A model generated the notes under the pieces. The model saw nothing but the letters and a program-made list of their open reading frames with translations, was not told the DNA's origin and did not search any database. From Echinicola shivajiensis (GTDB taxonomy: Bacteria > Bacteroidota > Bacteroidia > Cytophagales > Cyclobacteriaceae), in NCBI RefSeq assembly GCF_018642165.1, contig NZ_JAHHZM010000004.1, forward strand, positions 186,001 through 250,000: a stretch of 64,000 nucleotides of DNA. Direction: 5' to 3'. Numbering within the stretch: position 1 is the stretch's first letter; every line of letters starts with the position of its first letter. Below, in pieces: positions 8,314-17,394 of this stretch. A program made the translations under genes and the position numbers.

Positions 8314-9627
8314 TTGAAGGCGAGAACATTAAAAAAGGATAAGGTGAATATCATCACCATGGGTTGCTCCAAAAATTTGGTGGATTCTGAGGTGATGCTT
8401 ACACAGTTGAAGGGGAATGGGATCGATGTATCTCATGAGTCTCAGCAAGAAGATAATAATATAGTTATCATCAACACCTGCGGGTTTATTGATAATGCCA
8501 AGCAGGAGTCTGTTGATACCATTTTGCAATATGTGGAGGCCAAGGAGCAGGGTTTGGTAGAGAAGGTTTATGTTACCGGATGTCTTTCCCAAAGGTATAA
8601 GGATGATCTGGAAAAGGAAATCCCCCAGGTGGATGCATTCTTTGGTACACGTGATCTTCCAGCTCTTTTGAAGAAGTTCAAGGCAGACTATAAACATGAG
8701 TTGGTAGGGGAGCGTTTATTGACGCACCCATCCCATTACGCATATATGAAAATATCCGAGGGCTGTGATCGACCTTGTTCATTCTGCGCCATTCCTTTGA
8801 TGCGTGGAGGCCATATTTCCAAGCCTATTGAGGAGTTGGTGAGAGAAGCAGAGCATAAGGCAGCAAATGGTACTAGAGAGTTGCTTTTGATTGCGCAGGA
8901 CTCTACCTACTATGGCCTTGATCTGTATAAGAAACGCAGGTTGGCTGACCTAATGAAATCCTTGGCAGATGTCAATGGGATTGACTGGGTAAGATTACAT
9001 TATGCTTATCCTACCGGCTTCCCAATGGATGTAATAGATGTAATGGCCGAGCATCCTAATATTTGTAATTATTTGGATATTCCTCTCCAGCATGGTTCAA
9101 GTGATGTGTTGAAGATAATGAGGAGAGGTACCAGTCGTGAGAAACAAGAGGATCTGATTCATTCCATTAGGGAAAAAATCCCTGGAATTGCTATTAGGAC
9201 CACTTTGATAGCAGGCCATCCTGGAGAAGGTGAAAAGGAATATCAGGAGATGGTGGATTTTGTTGAGAGCATGAAGTTTGAAAGATTAGGTGTGTTTACT
9301 TATTCTCATGAGGAAGATACCCACGCTTTTTCTATGGAGGATAATATTCCGGAAGAAGAAAAGCAGGCTAGAGCAAATAATTTAATGGAAGTGCAGGAAC
9401 AGATTTCCTTTGACCTTAATCAGGAAAAAGTGGGCAAGACTTTCAAGGTATTAGTAGACAAAAAGGAAAATGGATATTTTGTGGGCCGAACAGAATTTGA
9501 CTCTGTGGAGGTGGATAATGAGGTGCTTATAGATGCTTCAAAACATTATTGTAGAATAGGTGATTTTGTGGATGTTAAAGTGAATGAAGCTAGTGAATTT
9601 GACCTATATGGTGATGTAGTTTCTTGA
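8314..9627 (+). CDS. rimO: ribosomal protein uS12 methylthiotransferase RimO
   Basis: This radical-SAM enzyme adds a methylthio group to an aspartate of ribosomal protein S12. The N-terminal UPF0004 domain carries three cluster cysteines: C18 (TMGCSKNLVDSE), C56 (NTCGFIDNA) and C90 (GCLSQR). The radical-SAM CxxxCxxC is C151/C155/C158 in EGCDRPCSFCAIP. A TRAM-like domain closes the protein (FKVLVDKKENGYFVGRTEFD). The MGCSKNLVDSEV signature separates RimO from MiaB. No ATG is available at the N-terminus: TTG at 8314 gives MKARTLKKDKVNI, matching the usual start of the family, while a further TTG at 8293 would add seven residues. It is probably monocistronic. Confidence 0.94.
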   Translation: MKARTLKKDKVNIITMGCSKNLVDSEVMLTQLKGNGIDVSHESQQEDNNIVIINTCGFIDNAKQESVDTILQYVEAKEQGLVEKVYVTGCLSQRYKDDLEKEIPQVDAFFGTRDLPALLKKFKADYKHELVGERLLTHPSHYAYMKISEGCDRPCSFCAIPLMRGGHISKPIEELVREAEHKAANGTRELLLIAQDSTYYGLDLYKKRRLADLMKSLADVNGIDWVRLHYAYPTGFPMDVIDVMAEHPNICNYLDIPLQHGSSDVLKIMRRGTSREKQEDLIHSIREKIPGIAIRTTLIAGHPGEGEKEYQEMVDFVESMKFERLGVFTYSHEEDTHAFSMEDNIPEEEKQARANNLMEVQEQISFDLNQEKVGKTFKVLVDKKENGYFVGRTEFDSVEVDNEVLIDASKHYCRIGDFVDVKVNEASEFDLYGDVVS

Positions 9628-9658
9628 TCTATCAAGTACAAAAAATAGAATTTTGATT

Positions 9659-9690
9659 AAAGGCTGCCCTGCGGGTGGCCTTTAGTTTTT
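9659..9690 (+). terminator. Terminator of rimO
   Basis: AAAGGCTGCCC pairs with GGGTGGCCTTT around a 3-nt loop with two G:T wobbles, followed by AGTTTTTT on the plus strand, 32 bp after rimO. Confidence 0.8.
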
Positions 9691-9846
9691 TGGGGCAAAA
9701 TCAAGTATTAATGATCTTTTTACTTATATTATTGGATAAAGTACTTCTATATCTGATGGTATTTGAGGTGTCTGAATAAAACCAGCGCCAATCTTTAGCC
9801 CAAAATAGTTTTCTCGGATCTTAAGAAAACTGTAGAACCTAATGAG

Positions 9847-10095
9847 ATGAAAAAGCTGATAACCTATCATATTGTGACACTTTTGCCCATGATGCTAGTG
9901 ATGCAGCTTTATGTTTTTAGGTATATCAGTTTTGCTAATTTTCTTGAATGCTTTATAGTCTATTTTGTGGTTTATCGGCCAATCATAGATTATAGAAGGT
10001 TAAAATCAAAAGGACTTGTAAACCGAAAGGAATTTTTAAAAAGTTGGGGATTTGTTCGATTTAAGTATTATCAGGAATTGATGTTCAAGAAATAA
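9847..10095 (+). CDS. small membrane protein of unknown function
   Basis: I do not recognise this 82-residue protein. It has one or two hydrophobic segments (about 5-22 TYHIVTLLPMMLVMQLYVF and 30-44 FLECFIVYFVVYR) followed by a basic, lysine/arginine-rich tail likely to be cytoplasmic. It lies between the rimO terminator and its own terminator, so it appears to be a separate transcription unit. The ATG at 9847 opens directly into the hydrophobic region. Confidence 0.55.
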   Translation: MKKLITYHIVTLLPMMLVMQLYVFRYISFANFLECFIVYFVVYRPIIDYRRLKSKGLVNRKEFLKSWGFVRFKYYQELMFKK

Positions 10096-10105
10096 CTGTT
10101 ATATG

Positions 10106-10134
10106 AAGAAGCTTGTCAAAAGGCTTCTTTTTCT
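10106..10134 (+). terminator. Terminator after the small membrane protein
   Basis: AAGAAGC pairs with GCTTCTT and is followed by TTTTC on the plus strand, 10 bp after the stop codon. Confidence 0.7.
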
Positions 10135-10183
10135 TTCCCCACAAACTCCCTATTTTTAGCCTTTCAAAAAAACAGGGAGAAAG

Positions 10184-11347
10184 ATGAACATACTGGAAGT
10201 CACCAGTGCAAAAGATGCAAGAGAATTTCTGGATATGGCCGTGCGCCTATACAAAAATGAGGTAAATTGGATCAGACCTTTGGATGATGATATAGAAGGT
10301 TTGTTTCATCCGGAAACCAATAACCTATTTAGAAAAGGAGCAAAAGCCAAAAGGTGGTTGCTGAAAAGTGATCAGGGAGAAACCATTGGAAGGATTGCAG
10401 CCTTTACCAATCCAAAGTGGAAGGATAAACAGCCAACTGGTGGTGCTGGTTTTTTTGAATGTATCAATGATCAAAAAGCGGCTTTTTTATTGTTCGATAC
10501 AGCAAAAGTATGGTTGGAAGAGCAGGGAATGGAAGCGATGGATGGCCCTGTTAATTTTGGAGAAAGAGATAAGTGGTGGGGATTATTAGTGGATGGTTTC
10601 AGTCCAGCCAATTATAACATGCCTTGGAATTTTTCATACTATCAGGATTTCTTTGAGGCTTATGGCTTTCAGGTTTATTTCAAACAGTATACCTATATGC
10701 GCCCGGTTCAGGGTGTGGACTTTGACCCCAAGTTTCATAAAAGAGCTGCAATTACCATAGATGATCCGGACTATAGTTACCGCTATCTGAAAGGGAAGGA
10801 GCTTATAGAAAAATTCCCTGAATATTTCATCACAGTTTATAACAAGGCGTGGGCTAGGCATATGGGTAAAACCATGAACATCAAAGAGGCCCAGATGATG
10901 CTGAAAAAGCTAAAGCCGGTATTGGATGAAAAGTTGATCTTTTTTGGTTTCTACAAAAATGAGCCCATCAGTTTCTTTATCTCCATTCCTGAGTTGAATA
11001 TGATATTCAAACATGTCAATGGAAAGTTGAACTTGATGGGCAAATTGAAATTTCTTTACTATAAAACATTCAATCCTCCGAATAAAATGCTCGGATTGGT
11101 CTTTGGGGTGGTTCCAGAGCACCAGGGCAAGGGAGTGGAAAGTGCAATGGTCAAAAAATATAATGATATGAGTGGAAAGCGTTCTTTTCCATATAAGACG
11201 ATCGAGATGAACTGGATAGGGGATTTCAGCCCGAAAATGATGCGGGTCTGTGAACAATTAAATGCTACGATTTATAAAACTCATCATACCTATAGGTATC
11301 TATTCGATCGTGAGAAACCATTTGAAAGACATAAAATATTTGAATAA
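10184..11347 (+). CDS. GNAT-superfamily N-acyltransferase-like protein (YghO-like)
   Basis: This 387-residue cytosolic protein resembles the large YghO-type branch of the acyl-CoA N-acyltransferase superfamily. The acyl-CoA-binding motif A is recognisable near the C-terminus as FGVVPEHQGKGVESAMVKKY (about 307-326), with the Q/R-x-x-G-x-G/A loop as QGKGVE. The N-terminal half contains GFFECINDQKAAFLLFDTA and a conserved-looking GPVNFGERDKWWGLLVDGF block. The substrate is unknown. It is 32 bp upstream of the PfkB kinase and probably cotranscribed with it. The ATG follows an AGGGAGAAAG stretch, one of the few purine-rich leaders in the window. Confidence 0.7.
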   Translation: MNILEVTSAKDAREFLDMAVRLYKNEVNWIRPLDDDIEGLFHPETNNLFRKGAKAKRWLLKSDQGETIGRIAAFTNPKWKDKQPTGGAGFFECINDQKAAFLLFDTAKVWLEEQGMEAMDGPVNFGERDKWWGLLVDGFSPANYNMPWNFSYYQDFFEAYGFQVYFKQYTYMRPVQGVDFDPKFHKRAAITIDDPDYSYRYLKGKELIEKFPEYFITVYNKAWARHMGKTMNIKEAQMMLKKLKPVLDEKLIFFGFYKNEPISFFISIPELNMIFKHVNGKLNLMGKLKFLYYKTFNPPNKMLGLVFGVVPEHQGKGVESAMVKKYNDMSGKRSFPYKTIEMNWIGDFSPKMMRVCEQLNATIYKTHHTYRYLFDREKPFERHKIFE

Positions 11348-11379
11348 ATAAACATAAAGGGTTCTTGGGGCCAGATATA

Positions 11380-12384
11380 ATGAAAAAGAAATATGATGTA
11401 GTGGGCATGGGGAATGCTCTAGTGGATATGGAGTTTACGGTAAGTGATCAGTTTCTTGCCGATAATGGGGTTGAGAAAGGATTGATGACCTTAGTGGATG
11501 AAGATCGTCAAAATGAATTGATGAGGGTGATCAATACTGCAGAGGCTAAGAAGCAATGTGGTGGATCTGCAGCCAATTCAATGATTGCTGTGAGCCAATT
11601 TGGGGGAAGCTCCTATTATAACTGTAGGGTGGCAAATGATACTTTGGGGAAGTTTTTTGTGGAAGATCTTAAGGCTTCAGGTGTAGATCATAACCTTAAT
11701 GTCACCAATTTGGAAGAGGGGATTACAGGGAAGTGTTTGGTCATGGTTACTGAAGATGCTGAAAGAACCATGAACACCTTTTTAGGGATTACCCAGGATT
11801 TTTCTACAGCTGATATTAATGAATCCATTATCAATGACGGTGAATTTTTATATATAGAAGGTTACCTGATTACCTCTCCTAATGGAACAGCAGCCATGAA
11901 AGCAGCCAAGAAGTTGGCTGAACAAAATGGGACCAAAGTGGCCATGACCTTTTCAGATCCTGCAATGGTAAAATATTTCAGAGATGGATTTGTGGATGTG
12001 ATCGGTGCCAGTGTAGACCTGCTTTTTTGTAATGAGGAAGAAGCCATGCTGTATACAGGAAAGGATGATTTGATGGCAGCCCGGGAAGAATTGAAAAAAG
12101 TGGCCAAGCATTTTGTGATCACCCAAGGTAAAAACGGGGCGATGATTTTTGATGGGGATACTTTTATAGATATTGAACCATATCCTACTCAGGCAATTGA
12201 TAGTAATGGGGCAGGTGACATGTTTGCAGGGGCTTTTCTTTATGGTATAACCAATGGACACAGTTATGCATCAAGTGGTAAGCTGGCAAGTTTAGCATCC
12301 TCCAAAATTGTAAGCCAATTTGGGCCAAGGTTGGAATGGCATGAAGCAAAGGACATTCTGGAAAGGTTAAACCCTGAATTATAA
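11380..12384 (+). CDS. PfkB/ribokinase-family kinase (adenosine kinase-like)
   Basis: This is an ATP-dependent sugar or nucleoside kinase of 334 residues. The substrate-side glycine-rich motif is GGSAANSM (about 66-73). The second PfkB signature, DSNGAGDMFAGAFLYG, supplies the catalytic base D280 and the anion hole. The opening YDVVGMGNALVDMEF and the following segment resemble the adenosine-kinase branch of the family, but the exact substrate (adenosine, fructose or another sugar) cannot be fixed from sequence. ATG 11380 (MKKKYDVVG) is preferred to the upstream TTG at 11365. It forms a likely operon with the preceding GNAT-like gene. Confidence 0.85.
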   Translation: MKKKYDVVGMGNALVDMEFTVSDQFLADNGVEKGLMTLVDEDRQNELMRVINTAEAKKQCGGSAANSMIAVSQFGGSSYYNCRVANDTLGKFFVEDLKASGVDHNLNVTNLEEGITGKCLVMVTEDAERTMNTFLGITQDFSTADINESIINDGEFLYIEGYLITSPNGTAAMKAAKKLAEQNGTKVAMTFSDPAMVKYFRDGFVDVIGASVDLLFCNEEEAMLYTGKDDLMAAREELKKVAKHFVITQGKNGAMIFDGDTFIDIEPYPTQAIDSNGAGDMFAGAFLYGITNGHSYASSGKLASLASSKIVSQFGPRLEWHEAKDILERLNPEL

Positions 12385-12391
12385 CAAAAAG

Positions 12392-12420
12392 GGCCGGTTA
12401 TCCTTGAAGGATAATCGGCC
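12392..12420. terminator. Bidirectional terminator between convergent genes
   Basis: A 14-bp stem (GGCCGGTTATCCTT with AAGGATAATCGGCC, one G:T wobble) and a 1-nt apparent loop separate the PfkB gene (plus) from the LuxR-type gene (minus). A-rich sequence on one side and TAATATTTT on the other let it serve both strands. Its right end touches the regulator's stop codon. Confidence 0.85.
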
Positions 12421-13088
12421 TAATATTTTAAACCCAACTCAAAAGCCATTTTGACCAGTTCACTGGTTTTATTACACTGAAGCTTTTTATAAATATTTTG
12501 TTTATGTTTTTTAACAGTCTCCTCGGAGATAAAAAGGTCTTGGGCTATCTCACCCGTTTTTTTGCTTTCTGAGATCAACAAGAAAATCTCCATTTCCCTT
12601 TTCGTTAGGGTTTCAAGCAGTAGCATTGGAGCTGTTTGGGTTGGGTTGTGATCCCTTTCAGGAACTAAAAGGGATATGGCGTTGAGAGGTTTTCCATCTA
12701 CCGATCGAGTGACGGTTTTGGTGGTGCCGATCATGATGTCCCAGTTTCCTTCAGCATTTTTTAGTTTGTAAGTTAAATCTAAAAAATCCTCTTGATCCTC
12801 ATTAAAGAAGGTAAGTGATTTAAAAAGGGTAGGATAATAACTTGGGTGAATGGTTTTGATATAATATATATAATCCATCCCCTTTAGGAAATTGTTCTTA
12901 AAACCGTAAAATTCCTTGCAGGCGTCATTGAGATGAATGGGGCGATAGTTAGCTATATCATGAAGAGTAAGCATTTCGGGGATTTCCCTGGATATCTCAT
13001 CATAAGATTGAAGGTCAATTTTATCTTGGTTAATAATTTTTTTCCCCTTTAGTTCTTTGATGAAAAGTTCAAGCTTATTACGAATCAT
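12420..13088 (-). CDS. LuxR-type transcriptional regulator with PAS-like N-terminal domain
   Basis: This 222-residue protein has a C-terminal LuxR/NarL helix-turn-helix (about 158-222): LTKREMEIFLLI, TGEIAQDLFISEETVKKHKQNIYKKL, then NKTSELVKMAFELGL. The N-terminal 150 residues lack the phosphoacceptor pattern of response regulators and look like a PAS fold, with a LTYKLKNAEGNWDIMIGTTK strand block. It may therefore sense a ligand directly. This architecture is common in Bacteroidetes. It is separated by 110 bp from the FkbH-like gene upstream on the same strand and might be cotranscribed with it. Its target genes are unknown. Confidence 0.8.
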   Translation of the reverse strand: MIRNKLELFIKELKGKKIINQDKIDLQSYDEISREIPEMLTLHDIANYRPIHLNDACKEFYGFKNNFLKGMDYIYYIKTIHPSYYPTLFKSLTFFNEDQEDFLDLTYKLKNAEGNWDIMIGTTKTVTRSVDGKPLNAISLLVPERDHNPTQTAPMLLLETLTKREMEIFLLISESKKTGEIAQDLFISEETVKKHKQNIYKKLQCNKTSELVKMAFELGLKY

Positions 13089-13198
13089 AGTGATTAATTA
13101 TGACCAAAATATAGCTTATAACGTGGTTAAAAACTAGATTTTTCTATTTCAATTTCTGCCAAATGGCTGTTCTAATGTTATTAAATAGAACAAGTTGG

Positions 13199-15061
13199 CT
13201 ACAAATTGATGGAAGCATTTTTAATTTTTTTCCAGATTCCATTTCTGACAAATGTTTTGAAATGAGTGTATTGTAATTTAAGGTTGGAAATAAAAACAGC
13301 CGTTGGGCTAATTTTAGCTTTAATGGATTCTTGGAAAATATCACTTAAAATACTGAGCAGGCCGGAGGCTATATCCTTATAGGTCTCTCTATTAAAATGG
13401 TGCCCCGTAGGAGCGAATTGATTTGGATTTGTTACCATATTTCTCACATCCAATAAATGATATTCAGGATGGGAATGGATAAAAGTGTCCAAGGCCATAT
13501 TGATTATTTTATATCGGTCATTGTATTTTTTGTTGGTGGCATGTCGGTTTAACGATTCACTGGCATTGATGAATATGACGTGGGTGTTTTTAGGGAGATT
13601 TCCGCAGATTTTTTCCATATTTTGTATAAAATCTTCTGGGCTTAATTTTCCGATATGTTCAAATTCTTCTCCAAATTTCTCTAAAGAAGCTTCGTTAATG
13701 CTGCTTACTCCTCTTTTTTCTAAGGTACTGATGATATTAGGATGATTTTTTTTATCACAAATATTTTCATCGCTTTTACCCAAAGGTAAGAGGATATTGG
13801 TTTTTTTGTGCCTGTAGATTTCCTGAGTACAGTCTGTATTGATTTGATAGATTAGGCAGTTATAAGAGCTGCTAAATATATTGGAGTCAAAATAATGGGA
13901 ATCAATAAATGGAATATAATCAGCTCGAGTAAACAAGTTCTTTTCTTGCTCAGTTAGGAAAAGGTTGTTTAGTAGAGTTTGTGAATTAGATGGATAAATG
14001 GGCATGTTAGAGGAGACGTAATTGACCTCTTCCTTAAGTTCTAAGTTACTGGCAACATAAAAGAGTGTTTGTTTATAATCGCAGTTTCCCCTAAAGATTA
14101 ACTTGAGCTTATTGGTGTTTTCTCTTGAGGAAATTGACTGCGAGATGCCTGATTCGGTGATGATTTCTTCTATCCAGTCTGGCGTACTATTATCCAACTG
14201 TTCAGCGACCTCTTCGACTATTTCCAGTTCTGGGAAATTCAATTTTGCATAAATATATTGCGGAATGCCAAGGTTGAGGATTCTGCACGAGAATACAAAG
14301 TGATCCAAGAAGTGGTCTTTAGGGTTATAGCTGTAAAAACCTACTATTCCATAATCTCCAAAATTGTCTTTTACATGTATTAACACAGATGTATTGTCAG
14401 GAGAATCTAGTAAGGCCTTGGTTTCAGCCACTGATAATCGGGCTTTGGTGAAATTTAACTGGTTGGTTCTTTCCAATAATTCCTGTACTCGATCAATGTG
14501 ATTTTGGACGTCATAAATGAGCTCGATTTTTATTTCGGAAGTCCGTAAAAAATCAATATTGCTATCATGTTCAAGGCTTGCTTCATGTTTTTTCTCAAGA
14601 ATCTTATATTGTTTTAATCTGGAATGTTGCCTGTCGTCTTTTCCTTGAAATGAGGGGTGAGACTCTATTTTTTCGATAAAGTCGGGATAAAACGCATTAA
14701 TATTGGGGTTGAAAAATTTGGCTTCCTCTAGATTGGAGTGGTTATCGTCCAGAAATAAAACATTGTTATCCCTTAATTGACATTTGGTGATAATGTCCTT
14801 TATTTGGGTGCCTTTTGGACTCCAGGCTATGGCTGGAAATATAAAGTAATCCCAAATACCTAAGTCTCTAAGTTTTTCTTCAGCCTGATTAGGGTCATTT
14901 TTGGATACGATACTATTTATTATGCCTCTATCTGTAAGGGTTTTAACTAAATCTATATTGGCTTGAATAGGAGAGATACCTTCTTCACTTAAGGTTCCTT
15001 TCCAAAATGTTTCATCCAAATCCCAGATCACTAATTTTATTTTTTGATCGATGAAATTCAT
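13199..15061 (-). CDS. FkbH-like HAD-IIIC / acyltransferase / SGNH-like multidomain protein
   Basis: This 620-residue protein begins with an FkbH-type HAD phosphatase domain: KLVIWDLDETFWKGTLSEEG carries the DxDxT nucleophile D14/D16, and DNNVLFLDDNHSN the acidic motif. A GNAT-like segment follows (about 180-290: LLERTNQLNFTKARLS and DYGIVGFYSY). The C-terminal third (about 330-590) contains THVIFINASESLN and a late APTGHHFNRETYKDI with a conserved-looking histidine, suggesting an SGNH/GDSL-like fold. FkbH proteins load glyceryl or related units on acyl carrier proteins for polyketides, or act in surface-glycan modification. No carrier protein or polyketide synthase is nearby, so the role is open. 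The start codon matches the family start. Confidence 0.75.
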   Translation of the reverse strand: MNFIDQKIKLVIWDLDETFWKGTLSEEGISPIQANIDLVKTLTDRGIINSIVSKNDPNQAEEKLRDLGIWDYFIFPAIAWSPKGTQIKDIITKCQLRDNNVLFLDDNHSNLEEAKFFNPNINAFYPDFIEKIESHPSFQGKDDRQHSRLKQYKILEKKHEASLEHDSNIDFLRTSEIKIELIYDVQNHIDRVQELLERTNQLNFTKARLSVAETKALLDSPDNTSVLIHVKDNFGDYGIVGFYSYNPKDHFLDHFVFSCRILNLGIPQYIYAKLNFPELEIVEEVAEQLDNSTPDWIEEIITESGISQSISSRENTNKLKLIFRGNCDYKQTLFYVASNLELKEEVNYVSSNMPIYPSNSQTLLNNLFLTEQEKNLFTRADYIPFIDSHYFDSNIFSSSYNCLIYQINTDCTQEIYRHKKTNILLPLGKSDENICDKKNHPNIISTLEKRGVSSINEASLEKFGEEFEHIGKLSPEDFIQNMEKICGNLPKNTHVIFINASESLNRHATNKKYNDRYKIINMALDTFIHSHPEYHLLDVRNMVTNPNQFAPTGHHFNRETYKDIASGLLSILSDIFQESIKAKISPTAVFISNLKLQYTHFKTFVRNGIWKKIKNASINL

Positions 15062-15926
15062 ACCTGTGTGGATTAAGTGAGATTATTCTAGGATAAATGG
15101 TTTTGTAATAGTTACTCTTGATATTTTTAGCTGTATAAAAATGCCTTTAGAATACAATATAAAGTATTTTGAATAAAAAAATAAGATTATTTTTAGTAAA
15201 TTTTTAGGAAAAACCGAATATCTTATTTGCGGTTTTTTTGGCGAAAAATAAGCGAAAACCGATTTGGAATTTCAATTATCCACCTTTTTAAAAATGTACC
15301 TTTTAAACCTATGTCTAGTGTAGGCCTGTGTGATTTGTCTTTATGAAAACATCAATGAGCGCCCCTCTTTCTATGCGGCAACAAACTTTTGAGAGGGTAA
15401 TGTATAAATTTTAATAATATGTTTAAACATATAATCTTGATGATTTGTATATTTGTTGAAGACAAAAGTGGCAAGGAAGGAAATACAAAGGTCAACAGCC
15501 ATTATTTAGTTCCTGAAACAAAAGTTAAGAACCACTCTTGTTATGATATTTATCCTTCTTTTCCATTGATGGAAGATAAGATAAATGTCGGATAGGAAGA
15601 TCTTGTGGAGTGGATTCTTGCCCATGAAACCGTGATTATGGGTGGATATGGAGTAGGCAGGATGAGGAGTAAGGCTAACTAGGTACTTGCTATGTACTGG
15701 TTTCAGTAGGCTTGTTTGATTTTTAGGGGTATAGTTGGCAAAAGGCCGAAAACCATCATGTCCAATCAGTGTCTTAGAATGGCCAGACAGTAGATAATAA
15801 TTGGGTCCATAGAAATGAACTGATGAAAGTAGGAACCCTGAAATTTAATAGGGGGCCAAAACCAAATAAAGGATGGGATGTGAATTTATTACTGCTTCAA
15901 TGTCAGATGATTAAATCCAAAATAAA
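15062..15926. other. Long intergenic region with a possible decayed ORF
   Basis: The first 350 bp is AT-rich with no coding signal and presumably includes the FkbH-like promoter (reading left) and regulatory DNA. From about 15419 one plus-strand frame stays nearly open for about 360 bp but is cut by TAG codons at 15593 and further right. That relic is listed separately. No terminator-like hairpin stands out. Confidence 0.45.
15419..15790 (+). pseudogene. Possible relic of an unidentified gene
   Basis: From ATG 15419 the frame reads MFKHIILMICIFVEDKSG, continues 58 codons to a TAG (15593-15595), and then goes on in the same frame through EDLVEWILAHETVIMGGYG and VGRMRSKAN before two further TAG stops. 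The composition looks protein-like rather than random, and the neighbouring frames are worse. I recognise no family. It could equally be chance in a moderately GC-rich patch. Confidence 0.25.
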
Positions 15927-17216
15927 ATGCGAAAATTAGTAGTGCTGGGACTAATCCTAATGGCTTTTTCCTGTGATTTCAAATCAAGTTCTCAAAATGA
16001 ACTAGCAGAAAAGATCCTTCAAAATAAGGATTTCGACTTTGTTATGGATAAAGCATTGGCCGTGGTCAATACAGGGTTTAATGCTGGTGATGGTTACAGT
16101 GAAGTTTGGATCAGGGATTACAATACTTTCATAGACTTGTCTGCTGAAGTCTTTCCAAATAGTGAATTGAAGGAGAATTTGCTTGTTTTTTTTCGTATGC
16201 AAGGAGAAGATGGGAATATTATTGATGGATTTACCCCGGCTGAACAGATTGGAGAAGGAGAAACTGATTTTAGTTATTCAGGATTGGAGCCAAGGTATGC
16301 TGGACATAAAAATACTGTGGAAACCGATCAGGAAACTTCATTGGTACAGACGGTTTATAAGTACATAAAAGTGACCGGCGATCAATCCATTTTGGACGAG
16401 GAAATAGGAGGAAAGAAAGTTTCTGACAGATTAGTATGGGCGATGGAATTCTTGATGGAGAAGCGTTATTCTGAAGAATATGGTTTAATATGGGGAGCTA
16501 CCACTGCTGACTGGGGCGATGTGCAGCCAGAGCATGGCTGGGGAGTTGACTTGGATGAAAATACCCATAGGGCAATTGATATTTATGACAATGCCATGTT
16601 TATAATAGCGTTGGATAACTTGATGGAAATGATGCCCGGAACCAAAGAAAAATTGGGGGCAATCAGGGATCAAATAGCGCTAAATACCAGAAAATATTTA
16701 TGGGATGAAGAACGCCAAAAGTTTATTCCTCATATTTATTTGGAGGGTTCTCCATTTCCTGATGATTTCAATGAAAATGAAATTTATTATTTCGGAGGTA
16801 CGGCCATTGCCATTGAGGCGGGCTTACTTTCAAGGGAAGAGGTAAAAGTCTCCATTGATGAAATGGTTTCAAGAGTAAAGCAGGCTGGAGCCCCTTCGAT
16901 AGGATTAACCTTATATCCTCCTTATCCAAAGGGCTACTTTGAAAACCAAATCATGAACCCAGAATACAGCTATCAAAATGGTGGTGACTGGACTTGGTTT
17001 GGGGGAAGAATGATCGTCCAATTGGTCAAATATGGCTTTATTGAAGAGGCTTACGAGCAGATTTTACCCATGACCTCTAGAGTAGTAGAAAATGATGGTT
17101 TTTACGAATGGTATACTGTTGATAATAGACCAGAAGGCTCAGGCACCTTCCGGGGCTCAGCAGGAGTGCTTTTTCTTGCCATAAATGAGCTTAGAAATTG
17201 GGCTAAAAGCGAATAA
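15927..17216 (+). CDS. six-hairpin glycosidase-like lipoprotein
   Basis: This is a probable exported glycan-active protein of 429 residues. The N-terminus MRKLVVLGLILMAFSC is a lipoprotein signal with lipid-bearing C16. The body has the alternating helix pattern and tryptophan/acidic motifs of an (alpha/alpha)6 barrel like amylo-alpha-1,6-glucosidase or GH63/GH15-type enzymes: WIRDYNTFIDLS (about 61-72), GLIWGATTADWGD, IYDNAMFIIALDN, YFGGTAIAIEAG and the C-terminal QNGGDWTWFGGRM and GSGTFRGSAGVLF. The aspartates in WIRDYN and ADWGD are catalytic candidates by position only. The next gene is a GntR/UTRA regulator on the same strand, which may respond to its product. Family and substrate remain unassigned. 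Confidence 0.7.
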   Translation: MRKLVVLGLILMAFSCDFKSSSQNELAEKILQNKDFDFVMDKALAVVNTGFNAGDGYSEVWIRDYNTFIDLSAEVFPNSELKENLLVFFRMQGEDGNIIDGFTPAEQIGEGETDFSYSGLEPRYAGHKNTVETDQETSLVQTVYKYIKVTGDQSILDEEIGGKKVSDRLVWAMEFLMEKRYSEEYGLIWGATTADWGDVQPEHGWGVDLDENTHRAIDIYDNAMFIIALDNLMEMMPGTKEKLGAIRDQIALNTRKYLWDEERQKFIPHIYLEGSPFPDDFNENEIYYFGGTAIAIEAGLLSREEVKVSIDEMVSRVKQAGAPSIGLTLYPPYPKGYFENQIMNPEYSYQNGGDWTWFGGRMIVQLVKYGFIEEAYEQILPMTSRVVENDGFYEWYTVDNRPEGSGTFRGSAGVLFLAINELRNWAKSE

Positions 17217-17255
17217 GTGTAGTGGTGACTATATTCTAAATAAGCTTTTAGTTAT

Positions 17256-17316
17256 ATTGTAGGCTAGTTTTAAATAAGTTTATCCGTTTTAAACTATTTT
17301 CATTGTAGATTAGTTT
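17256..17316 (+). repeat. Direct repeat ATTGTAG(GC/AT)TAGTTT before the GntR gene
   Basis: Two 15-bp copies at 17256-17270 and 17302-17316 differ at two positions and start 46 bp apart. They lie 80-140 bp upstream of the GntR-type start codon. This could be an autoregulatory operator, but neither copy is a clear GntR-type palindrome. Confidence 0.35.
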
Positions 17317-17394
17317 GGGGGTGAAATTTATCATATGCAATGTCAAGGCAATACTTGGTATTGCTAGTTGTTGGAGCAAAATATAAGTTGAAAT

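Noticed and set aside
16485-16673. Minus-strand reading frame of 62 codons inside the glycosidase gene
   Set aside because: It is wholly antisense to a well-supported gene, has no family features and no start context. Treated as a shadow frame.
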